Shown one piece after another: positions 12,226 through 22,281 of a DNA stretch of 64,000 nt. Both the position numbers and the translations under genes were made by a program. Every line of letters starts with the position of its first letter. Position 1 is the first letter of the stretch. Source of the stretch: Linanthus parryae (lineage: Eukaryota; Streptophyta; Magnoliopsida; Ericales; Polemoniaceae); NCBI GenBank assembly GCA_023055425.1, contig JALGPY010000009.1, positions 20,357,775-20,421,774 on the forward strand, given 5' to 3'. The notes below the pieces were generated by a model. That model did no database searches and was not told the origin of the DNA. It was given only the letters and a program-made list of their open reading frames with translations.

Positions 12226-12652
12226 CAGAGGGGAAACGAAGAGGCCTAAAAGGATGCAAGAAAGACAAGAGAAGATAGTGCGATAATCGCAAAGAGTTTG
12301 GCAGCAACATGATCACATGCTGCAAGCCTCACATAGTCTCCGTTAAAGATGTGATCCACAAGAATAGCATTCATAACAAATACCATCTAAAATTTGATGG
12401 GAATATCTTTTGGTCCCAATCAGTATTTAGTCTTTGAAGGGCCAAGTAACTTTGTCATTATTGTTTCGTATTCAAGCTATTTTAGTCTATTCGATTGTTG
12501 GTTTTTATTCGGCTTTGTAAACAAAGTTTATCAGTTGAATTGTTTGTTATCTGACTTTCATATGCATATAGAAAGTTAGTTTGGCTGCAACAGGTAAAAT
12601 TACCTACGTTGTCCGTCTGGTAAGAAAATGGTGTCAAATCCAGATTTGCACC

Positions 12653-12855
12653 GTGCATGCTACTTCGACCATTTCCTGGAAACGCCAAAAATGGAAGAAG
12701 GGACATTAGAAAGGAAACAACTGAATGTTGTCTTATCTGCCGTAAGAGCGCAGATGACGTGACCGATCTATATTCTTCTATTTCTTCTTCTTCTTCCGAC
12801 TTGAGTCTCTGCAACTACTGGGTTCAATTGTTGAAGAAAACAGAAGAATTTCATC
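12653..12855 (+). promoter_or_regulatory. Proximal promoter and 5' leader of WIYLD gene A
   Basis: Conserved with the other three units right up to the start codon. It contains TGACGTGA at 12755-12762, a bZIP-type ACGT core, and a TTC-repeat pyrimidine tract typical of plant 5' leaders. Only about 200 bp is shared with the paralogues before the missing upstream segment. The transcription start cannot be placed from sequence alone. Confidence 0.5.
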
Positions 12856-15800
12856 ATGCCGCTCAGAAAGAGACAACCTAAGGTATGTAATGTGTTTCTT
12901 TAATCTCAAGTCATCACATCTACAGATAACCCACAATCAATTTACAGAGAGAAAAAAAAAAAAAAAAAACCCAACATTTTTACAGGTTGGCCTTACTCGT
13001 ATGGACGCAGCCCTGGACGCTATGCGACCCTTAGGTTTTCCTGAAGCTGTTGTACGTCAATCCATCAAAAACTTACTCGAGGTGGGTTTTTTTCTATTTT
13101 TTTCTCTTTTCAGCACTAGTGGCTGAATCATAGTGATGTGATATGATCATAGAAGTTGATTTTGTTCGTGCGGGTTGTTTTGTTTAGGTTTATGGGGAAG
13201 GAGACTCAGGTTGGGTTTTCATTGAAGAGTATGCTTACAAGCTTCTCATTGATATCATCCTTGAGAAGCAAGAGAAGGAGGAATCTCAATCGGAGTTGAA
13301 ACAAGAACAAATGGAAGAGGTAAAATGTTTGTTTAAGTGCTGAAATTTGGCTTACAGTAAAATGACAATGAAAACATAGCAGTGTCCGCTAGTTTAAAGT
13401 AAATTTGGATCTCTGAGGAGTTCTCTTGGCAGGTGCAGTCGTCTTTGCTGAGTTACCACTATAATCTCATATCCTAGCGAATATCGGGTAGTGAATCTAG
13501 CGATCTCTTTAGTTTGTATTTATCTTGAATGTGTTCCTTTTCATTAGGGGAAAGTCGAATAAGCTGAGTTACCACTATTATCTCATGTCGACCTAGCAAA
13601 TATCCTATTGAACCTAGAGATCTCTTTAGTATATATTTATCTTGAATCCGTCTCTCTCCATTAGGGGCAATCCAAATAAGCTGATCTACCACTACTATCT
13701 CATATCCTGGCGAATATCGAGTAGTGAATCGAGCTATCTCTTTGGTATATATTTATCTTGAATATGTCTCTCCCCATTAGGGGCAAGTCAAATAAGCAGA
13801 GCTACTTATCTCATTTCCTAGCGAATATCAAATAGTGAATTTGGCGATCTTTTTACTGTATGTTTGTCTTTAATGTGTTTCTTTCTCTCAAATATGCTGA
13901 GTTACCACTATTATCTCATAACCTAGCGAACATCAAGAAGTGAATGTAGCGATCTCTTTAGTATATGTTATCTTGAATGTGTTTCTCTCCCTTAGGGGCA
14001 AGTTAGATACGCTATGTTACCACTGTTTTCTCATATCCGAGCGAATATGAAGTAGTGAATCTAGCGATCTCTTTGGTTTATATTTATATATCTTGAATGT
14101 GTTTCTCTCCATTAGGGGAAATTCGAATAAGCTGAGTTACCACTATTGTCTCATATCCTAGCGAACACCGAGTAGTGAATCTAGCGATCTCTTTAGTATA
14201 TACTTATCTTTAATGCGTTTCTCTACATTAGAGGCAAGTCTAATAAGCTGAGTTACCACTATTATCTCATATCCCAGCTAATATCGAGTGAATCTAGCGA
14301 TATCTTTAGAATATATTTATCTTGAATGTGTTTCTCTCATTAGGGGCAAGTCAAATAAGCTGAGTTACCACTATTATCTCATAACCTAACTAATATCGAG
14401 TAGTGAATCTAGCGATCTCTTTAGTATATATTTATCTTGAATGCGTTTCTCTCCATTAGGGGCAAGTCGAATAAGCCGAGTTTCCACTATTATCTCATAT
14501 CCTAGCGAATATCGAGTAGTGAATTTAGCTATCAATTTAGAATATAGTATCTATCTTGAATGCGCTTCTCTCCATTAGAGGCAAGTCGAATAACCTGACT
14601 TACCACTATTATGTCACATCCAAGCGAATATCAGTATTGAATCTAGCGATATACTAGGGTATTGTCCTTGCCCTCAGGGCGCTATCCAAAAAGACAAAAA
14701 ATTACTGTACACTTGCCAAGACCCATACCAAACTATAACTTCGAACACATGGAAAATGTGAAAAAAAGCTTTTGGTCTCAGCTTGTCTTTGCAAAATTTG
14801 ACAATTCTTTTTTTGCACACCAAAAACAACATATCTATCAGGGCCAATACAATAATACACTTGAAGTACTTGAATCTATAAATCCCTAAAAATTGATTAG
14901 TGACTACAACATTGTTTATGCGACGCTCCTCAAAATAAATCTTTCTAGATTGCTTTCTATGATTTGGGGCAAGAACTTTGCGTCACGCTGGCCAAAGGTG
15001 TCGGATACCAAACTATAATTTCGAACACATGTCAAAGCAAACCACTTTCGAGTCAAAAAGTCGGTGTGGGGAGAAAGAGCTGGGACGGAGTGGTATTAGG
15101 AAATCCTTCTATGCTGCTTGTATCCACTTAATATGAACTGACAAAACGGTAGGTGGAAACTATTAACAAATATACAAGTGAGAACTTCATATAATTAATC
15201 TAACATAGCAGCTATTTAACTACAGGCACTCGTATTCTAGTTGTTCTTGAGATATCTTTCTACGTACCGAATTTGTAAATATTACGAGTGCATTAGATTT
15301 CATCAAATCAAAACTGTCTTATTAGATCTTCAAATTAAATATTGGGCCCCCTCGTATTTCTTAAAAACATAACCTCCACCTGAATCATTAACTTTTCAAC
15401 TGGCACCTTTCATTATGGAGTTACTATGTACTTGAAGGAATTTATGTCGTTAAACTGTCACGGTACAACAAGATATGTTAATAAATTGTACTGAGTTTGA
15501 TGGTGATGTCGTTGAGCTGTGTACTTCTACATTGTTTGCGAGCCTGCTGCTGATGATTTACCTTGCACATGTGTGTGCCTGTTGTTGCTTTTGACATTGT
15601 CTCATTGTCGCTCCTTTTGCCAAATGGTCAGATATCGGTTGGTAATACTTTCTGATTTCCCATCTGCTTCATCACCCTAAGTTTCACGTAGTTGAGCTTA
15701 CCTCAATGCTCCTAGCTAGTTTCGTTTTGTTTAGCATGTTCGTCTCTTTTTCTTCAAAACTCGTTGTTCTTATACGGACTTTTTGTTTTAAAAGGAGTTT

Positions 15801-16082
15801 ATGCATTGACATCGAGGGGAAACGTTAGATATATAGTGATATTACTATATTTACTTGGGTTTAATCGAACCCATCAAAAGTTGGTGTTAATAAGGACTAA
15901 CGTGTACCTCTTAATGTGTGGTTCAGGAAACTGTTTTATCTGGTGAATCCGGAGCAGTCAGTAGCGTTGGTAGTTGTTCTTGTGCGACATGGGAAGAGGT
16001 TTCAACTACGAGACGTAAGCCATGCTATGGATGGATTAGTGGCAGTGATGAGGAAGATGATGGTAGTGAAGATGATTTCTGA
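12856..16082 (+). CDS. WIYLD-domain protein, copy A (4 exons, 136 aa)
   Basis: Exons 12856-12882, 12986-13081, 13188-13319 and 15927-16082, all joined in phase 0 with GT-AG introns of 103, 106 and 2607 bp. Residues about 10-75 form a WIYLD domain: a first helix with MDAALDAMRPLGF, a second with VVRQSIKNLLEVYG, then GWVFIEEYAYKLLIDIILEKQ. This domain lies at the N-terminus of plant SUVR1/2/4 histone methyltransferases, where it binds ubiquitin (family knowledge). There is no pre-SET or SET domain, so catalysis is not expected. A Glu/Gln/Lys-rich linker leads to exon 4, with a conserved-looking KPCYGWIS motif and a very acidic end. The N-terminus reads MPLRKRQPK, differing from B-D at two residues. 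A small nuclear ubiquitin-binding adaptor is an inference. Exon 4 is supported by phase, splice acceptor CAG and conservation in four copies; an additional small exon cannot be excluded. Confidence 0.82.
13447..14657 (+). repeat. Intronic minisatellite, copy A (about 11 monomers)
   Basis: Imperfect tandem repeat of about 105-118 bp inside intron 3 of the WIYLD gene. Each monomer has GCTGAGTTACCACTATTATC, then GAATCTAGCGATCTCTTTAG, then CTCCATTAGGGGCAAGTC. I count 11 starts. The remaining intron (14658-15926) carries no gene. A 75-codon frame at 14662-14889 is broken in other copies and is not called. Confidence 0.88.
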
Positions 16083-16438
16083 GTGCGTGGTCAAGGTGTA
16101 TTGAATAAATTGATGATCTCGTTTTTCAAAACATGATCTGGTTTCTTAATAGATTGTCTCAGTAGTTGCTTATTTTTTCTGTTAAGAACGACAATCTCAT
16201 ATTCTAAAACATAAAACGGAGACCCTCTAAAAAAATGAATACACAGATGGAATCGCAGTTTAGATTATTATACAATTCATGTTTTAAACTTTTACTCATC
16301 TTTTCTGGATCTGAATATTTGGAAACTAATCAATGTTAAAAAAAGATTTCACTAGATCAACTTTGCTCCGAGTTCCTCAGAGACGATTCGGTGGTGTCTA
16401 GGAAAACCTAGGGTGGAAGCAGCGGCGCCGGAGCAATC

Positions 16439-17695
16439 ATGGAAGAAGATCGATCGAGGTACAGTTCATACAGCCCAGAGGAGGAAGAAGTAACTATAAT
16501 CGACCCTGATCTGCGCAGGTAAGCCATGAAGGAGGTTGGGCCATGTTTGATTGGTGCGTTTATTCTCCCGATTAGTTTCAATGTCTGGGGAATGAAGTTG
16601 AAGTTCAAGAGAATATGGGCTGAGGGTAAAGCGATTAACATTAATGAAAATTGTCCTATTCGTTTTGTCATTGAGTTCCCTTCTCAAGAATCCCTAGAGA
16701 AAGTTTTGAAAGGAGGGCCCTGGCGTTTTGACGGGAATCTACCGTTTCTCAAGCCATGGACAGTCAGGGCTAGGACCGATAATATTCACTTTGGAACTGT
16801 AGACATGTGGGTACAAGTTCGCAATCTCCCCTTCTTCGTCCGTAAGAAACAGTGGCTAAGACAGGCAGTGTCAAAGATCGGAGAAATCATAGCTGTAGAC
16901 GATAGGGTTCTCTCGGGAGAAGGAGATTATATGCAAGCAAGGTTGAAGATCGATATTAACAAACCCTTACTTCATGGAGGTTTCTTACAAGTTCTCGATG
17001 ATAAGGTGTGGCTTAAATTTAAATACGAGAGACTACCTAGCGTGTGAAAATGGTGTGGAAGTATAACGCATCATAGCTTTTGGTGCAAATCCAAACCAAG
17101 TGATGAAGGATGTTCGTAAAGCGGGTTATGGAGATTGGATGATTTACCGACCCCCACCACGCAAGAAGAAGGCCATGGAAACAACAAAGATTTTTACAAA
17201 GCAGGGTGATAGCATCTCTCGGGATTCCCTTAACCCAGACGGAGGTGAGGATGTTAACTCGAACATGGATGATGATGGTGGTGATGATGAAGAAGATTAT
17301 GAGAATACAATGGAAGTGGAAGAAAAAGATGAAGGGAAGGATCAGAATTCGATGACAATAATTGAAAATCCACTTAGCTCACTGCCATCAACGCCAAGGA
17401 AGCCGCATTCGGGGACAGATAAGGGTAAAGGTATCAGTAGCAGTCTTCAAACAAATAAGAAAGTAGGAAAGAAAACAAAGGCAAGCACTACAAACATCAG
17501 TCGTAACCCTAAAGGGACTCAGGAGCGAGTAATTTCCCTAGGACCCAGGGCACAAGGTAGAGGTAGAGGCAATGGAAGGGGTAGAGGACTGAATACTCAA
17601 AGAAGAGGAAAGGGACATGAGAACACAAAAGGAAGCAGTGAACATAACACAAATATGACAATGGCGGTGGTTTCGGAGCAACCCTGCCGATCATC
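16439..17695 (+). pseudogene. LINE ORF1 relic (DUF4283 and zinc knuckle), unit A
   Basis: L1-type plant LINE ORF1, the RNA-binding protein of the retroposon. After MEEDRSRYSSYSPEEEE the frame stops at TAA 16520-16522 (AGGTAA where units B and C read AGGGAA). It then continues through a DUF4283 region (FKRIWAEGK, KGGPWRFDG, LPFLKPW, DMWVQVRNLP, IGEIIAVDDRVLSGEGDYMQ). A second stop at 17045-17047 precedes a zinc-knuckle remnant (KWCGSITHHSFWC). From about 17100 to 17695 a basic and acidic low-complexity tail ends in a GRGRGNGRGRG patch. The 270 bp before it hold its 5' leader. Confidence 0.8.
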
Positions 17696-18897
17696 ATGAA
17701 TGTGTTGAGCTGGAACATTTGGGGGGTTTGGGAACCTCCGTAATGTTCTAGAGCTTCAAAGCCTCGTCAGAGGTAAGCGCCTTAGTATTATTTTTCTCAT
17801 GGAAACAAGGTGGGAGAGATGGAAGCAGTTAGAGACAAGCTGGGTTATCAATCCGGTGTAGTAGTTAAATGTAAAAAGCGTAGTGGAGGACTAGCTCTTC
17901 TTTGGAAGGACGATCTAGATGTTCGAATAAAAAAATATTCGAAATATTTTTATATATTTTTATGTTAGAGAAAGAGGAGATTTACCCCAATGGCGCTTAA
18001 CATGTTTCTATGGAGAACCGGAAAGAGCAAAGAGGAAGTTTTCCTGGCAACTATTGTCAAAATTGAATGATCATTCAAACACCCCGTGGTGTATTATTGG
18101 AGATTTTAATGCTATTTTGTCGTCCTCGTAGAAGGAGGGAGGCTGAAGAGCTGACACAAGACTTATGAACGATTTCAATTTGGTTATTTCAGAGAATAAC
18201 CTCCTGGACATCCGGTATAATGGCATTAAATACATGTGGATTAGCAACCCTAGAGGAGAAGAATGTTTCAAGGAATGGTTAGACCGTGCCTTAGTAAATA
18301 TTCCGTGGTTGAATCAATTCGGGACAAACAGAGTAAACTACTTGGTAAGCTCTGTTAAGGAGAAAAAAGTAGAAAAAGAAATCCACGATTTCTCTCTGAA
18401 TCGGCGTGGTCGCAACATGGTGATTGTGACAATTTCGTTAAGGAGCAATGGAACACGCTGCCCTCATGGAATTTCACACACAAGTTGGACAGCCTTTACA
18501 AAAGTTTGAAACAGTGGGAAGAGGAAGTGTTCAGTAATACTAGAAGGAAAATAAAAAGCCTACGGGGGAAACTGCGGATCCTTGAAGAAGAAGACTACAA
18601 AAGGTCGAATCATGAATGGTTCAAGGTTACAAGGAAGAAATCAACAAGCTACAGTTACAAGAAGAGGAGATTTGGCTTCAGCAATCCCGGGTTAATTGGC
18701 TCAAAAAGGGGAGAAAAACACCAAGTTTTTCCACCTGGAAGCCACGATTCGGAGAGTGAGAAACACGATTATGGGACTTGAAAATTATGCTGAGGAGTGG
18801 AAGTAGGAAGACGATGAGATTACGAAAATTCTAAATGAACACTTCACAAGTACCTACAAGTCTGATAATCCAAGAGAGGAGGATATAACACAGATTT
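17696..18897 (+). pseudogene. LINE ORF2 relic (endonuclease part only), unit A
   Basis: Begins MNVLSWNIWG, the usual start of the LINE apurinic-type endonuclease. Traces follow of LMETRW, SGGLALLWK, LTCFYGEP and WCIIGDFNAIL (the catalytic DFN region, about 18092-18124). Next come MWISNPRGEECFKEWLDRAL and the linker leading towards the reverse transcriptase. It is broken by frameshifts (for example an extra G at about 17725) and stops. The reverse transcriptase is absent because a copia LTR begins at 18898. Confidence 0.78.
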
Positions 18898-19124
18898 TGT
18901 TGAAATCTCGTATTTAATGCTCCTGATTTCTTGTCCAGTATATTGATTTCTGTTTATACATTATTATATTTCCTAGTTTAGAAGATATTCTCTTTAATTT
19001 AGCTTATAATCATATCCTTAATTGCAAGCTATTAGGGGTTGATCTTCTGTATATATACCACTGTAATTACCCAATATAGAAATAAGGAAAAAGGACATTC
19101 ACATTTCTTCTCTATACTTCTTCT
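18898..19124 (+). repeat. 5' LTR of truncated copia element, unit A
   Basis: About 227 bp starting TGTTGAAATC and ending just before the tRNA-Met primer site TGGTATCAGAGC (19125-19136). It contains a TATA-like TGTATATATACC (about 19047). The exact 3' end is not fixed, because no second LTR exists for comparison. It was inserted into the LINE. Confidence 0.78.
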
Positions 19125-19171
19125 TGGTATCAGAGCAAGAACCCTTAATCCTTCAACTCATAGCATCAGGG

Positions 19172-20578
19172 ATGGCTAACAATATCTCAGTTTCAATCCC
19201 TAAAAGTGACTCCAATCACAAAGTTACGATCCGAGGCAACAATGGAGGATTTGATGGCTCTCATCTCCCCATTACAGGCCACAAGCTTAATGGGTGCAAC
19301 TTTCTTCAGTGGTCACAGTCAGTGATGATGTTCATCTGTGGCAAAGGGAAGGATGATTATCTCACAGAAGTGTCAAGCCCTCCCAAGAAGAATGATCCAC
19401 AGTTCAAAATATGGAAGTCAGAGAACAACATGGTGATGTCCTGGATAATCAACTCGATGGAGAATGATATAGGCGAAAACTTTCTACTCTATGGCACGAC
19501 AAATGAGATATGGGATGCAGCAAAGGAGGCCTACTTGAACTATGACAATACATCAGAATTGTTCGATATTGAAAGAATTCTTCATAATCTTCGCCAAGGA
19601 GATTTAACTGTCACCCAATACTATAACAACCTCACTCGGTATTGGCAACAGTTGGACATGTTTGAAGAACACAAGTGGGAGTGTCCAACTGATGGGATCA
19701 AGTACAAGAAAATTGTCGTGACCAAGAGAATTTTAAAGTTCTTATTGGGTCTCGAGAAGAATCTAGATGAAGTACGTGGAAGAATATTGGTAACCAAACC
19801 ACTTCCTAGAATACGAGAAACATTCTCAGAAGTTCGTAGAGAAGAAAGCAGAAAGAAGTTAATGATGGGATCTCAGTACGTTCCAGCAACACCAGAAAGT
19901 TTTGCTTTTGCTACTAGAGGAGTTCAATTTCAGTCTGGTAATCACCAGCACCAGCAAAGGAAAGGAAAGTTATGGTGCGATCACTGCGATGTATCTGGTC
20001 ACAGCAAGGAGACATGCTGGAAAATTAATGGAAAGCCCGCAGACTGGAAACCAAAAAATAAATTTCGCAACAACCTGGCCTCTATGAATGAGAAGCAGAT
20101 TATTTTCAACGGAACAAATGAAAAGAACGGATTTGGAACTCGTGCAGAAACAAGCTCTTCTAGCAAGGAGAAAATGGACCTGTTGCAGAAGATGACCAAC
20201 CAATTCCAACAAAATTCTTCCACCTTTGTCATTGGAACTGGCTCTGTAGCACAAAAAGGTAACATTTTTCACGCTTTACATGCACAAAGAGAGAAATATA
20301 GTTTCAGGATTATGGATTCAGGAGCATCAGATCATATGACAGGAGATGCTACTATATTTCATAAATATAGTCCATGTGATAATAATTTTACTTTGCGAAT
20401 TGAAGATGGATCTTTATCTAAAGTGGCTGGAACAGGTTCTGTCATAATATCAGAAAACCTAATCCTTGAATCCGTACTTTTGGTTCCAAATCTAGATTGC
20501 AATCTGTTTTCCATTAGCAAACTCACTCAAGAGCTGAAATGTGTAACTAAGTTTTTCCCCGATCGATGTGAATTTTAG
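19172..20578 (+). pseudogene. Copia gag and protease, unit A
   Basis: Open from MANNISV to TAG at 20576-20578 (about 468 codons), the longest gag-protease frame among the units. The gag has the plant copia core (LNGCNFLQWSQSV, WDAAKEAY, LRQGDLTVTQYYNNL) and the zinc knuckle WCDHCDVSGHSKETCW at about 19975-20022. The protease has the active-site motif MDSGASDHMTG at about 20312-20344. The stop after CEF is at the same place in units A, B and C, so it is ancestral and separates this frame from integrase. A truncated gag-protease product is conceivable, but the element as a whole is dead. Confidence 0.75.
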
Positions 20579-22061
20579 GAGCTGGATTCGGGGAAGATGA
20601 TTGGCAGTGCTGAGTTATGTTTGGGCCTATACCTTCTAATAGCTGATGATCTTCCTAGGGAAAAACCTGAAAGATTAGGCTCTGTTTCATTAGAAGATCA
20701 GTCTCACAAACGTTCTTTTTTAGTTTTAAGTCTAATAATGATAGTGCAGTGATGTTATGGCACTATCGGTTGGGTCATCCAAGCTTTCCGTATCTTGAAA
20801 AGCTTTTCCCCACATTGTTCAATAAAAGAGTTCCCGATTTTTCCACTGTGAAATATGTCAATTATCCAAACATACTCGTACTACTTATCCAAATCAAGCA
20901 TACAAACCATCTCGCCCATTTTCAATGATTCGTAGTGACGTTTGGGGACCATCTAGAGTCAACAATGTGACAGGAGCTAGATGGTTTGTATCCTTCGTGG
21001 ACGATCACATGAGAATTACATGGATATTACTCATGAAAGAAAAATCAGAAGTTTGTCAGATTTTCAAGTGTTTTCATAGCATGATTCAGACCCAATTCCA
21101 AGCAACAATACAAATTTTGAGGTCTGACAATGCTAAAGAATACTTCCAATCTGTTTTGGGGGATTATCTTCATAAAGAAGGCATAATCCACAAAAGTTCA
21201 TGCGCCGACACGCCCCAGCAAAACGGGATTGCAGAGTGGAAAATTAGGCATCTTCTATAAGTTTCTCGGTCACTTATGGTTTCTACTCATGTTAATATCT
21301 TTGGGGTAAGGCTATCGGCGACTTATCTCATCAATAGGATGCCGTCTCGAGTCCTGCGGTTTCAAACACCATGTCAGGTTCTTATCCAGTCATGTCCTTC
21401 AACTCGTCTCATCACTACCATCCCCACTAGAGTTTTCGGTTGCTCTGCTTATGTGCATGTTCACCAGCAACATAGAAGCAAACTCGATCCGAGATCAATC
21501 AAGTGCATATTTGTTGGGTACTCTCCTAATCAAAAAGGGTACAAATGTTATTCACCAGTTACAGAAAGATTCTACCATTCCATGGATGTTAGATTTTTAG
21601 AGAATCAGCCATATTATCCTGAATCGGATATTCAGGGGGAGAGTTCTGGGCTAGAATATCATAATTGGGAACCTGCGATACTTTTACCATCAACATATCA
21701 ATTTGATCCTATGGAGCCTCATGTTTTCCCTAACCCCAAGATGACTAGTCCTGATTCCCAAACCAATCCTTGCAGTCCCCTCTATGAATCCACTAGTCCT
21801 AATTCCCAAACCAATCTTTGCAGTCTCCTCAATGAATCCACTAGCCTAATATCAGATGCTCCAAGTCCTTCAGAAAGCCCAGCTCTCACACAACCCGCAA
21901 AAATGCGTGAAATCATTGTTTATTCAACAAAAATGAAGCAAACTAAAGAAGATGTGCAGCAACAGACACATACTCAGCAAGACCAGGATCCTAATCCTGG
22001 AAAAAGTTCAGGTGATACTCCTTCAATTAACTCGAGTCCTGAACTTTATAATGATATTTGA
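20579..22061 (+). pseudogene. Copia integrase relic, unit A; RT and RNase H absent
   Basis: The HHCC region reads MLWHYRLGHPSFPYL at about 20753. The core appears in 20925-21260 (IRSDVWGP, FVSFVDDH, RSDNAKEYF, PQQNGIAEWK), so the three acidic residues can still be seen. A TAA then interrupts, and 21276-22061 carries the C-terminal part (LINRMPSRVL, FGCSAYVHV, FVGYSPNQKGYKCYSP). The linker holds a 16-residue repeat (SPxSQTNxxSxLxES). Coding ends at YNDI TGA where the linker to reverse transcriptase should continue. There is no RT, RNase H, polypurine tract or 3' LTR. Confidence 0.78.
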
Positions 22062-22094
22062 AAGTGTGAGTATGCAGATGTATAAGCAACTATG

Positions 22095-22124
22095 ATACTC
22101 TAGAGGGGGGGTTGAATAGAGTAT
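22095..22124. repeat. Hairpin with a G run
   Basis: ATACTCT and AGAGTAT form inverted arms around a run of 7 G. The same feature in unit C (50122-50155) has 10 G, and in unit B (35771-35806) it has 13 G with one mismatched arm base. It lies immediately after the copia break and may mark a mobile-element junction. Confidence 0.6.
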
Positions 22125-22179
22125 GCCAACTTTTTGCAAAACTTGCTAACAAGGAGAAGAACTAGTGTAGACAATGAGT

Positions 22180-22281
22180 TTCAACGCCTTGAACAAAGGT
22201 TCAAGCCTTTGAAATGTAACAGAAAGTTTTAGAACAATTATGCATTTTTCAAGGCCTTGAAAACAAGTTCAAACCCTTGAA
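22180..22281. repeat. Four spaced 14-bp near-palindromes TTCAA....TTGAA
   Basis: TTCAACGCCTTGAA (22180), TTCAAGCCTTTGAA (22200), TTCAAGGCCTTGAA (22248, a perfect palindrome) and TTCAAACCCTTGAA (22268). The cluster recurs in units B and C. Function unknown. Confidence 0.7.

Noticed and set aside
13447..14657. CRISPR-like array
   Set aside because: The repeats are contiguous, degenerate units of about 110 bp with no unique spacers, in a plant intron; it is a minisatellite.
14662..14889. 75-codon frame after the minisatellite, similar in units A and B
   Set aside because: It lies within intron 3, is frameshifted in unit C and lost in D, and has no recognisable domain. Similarity follows from the duplication.
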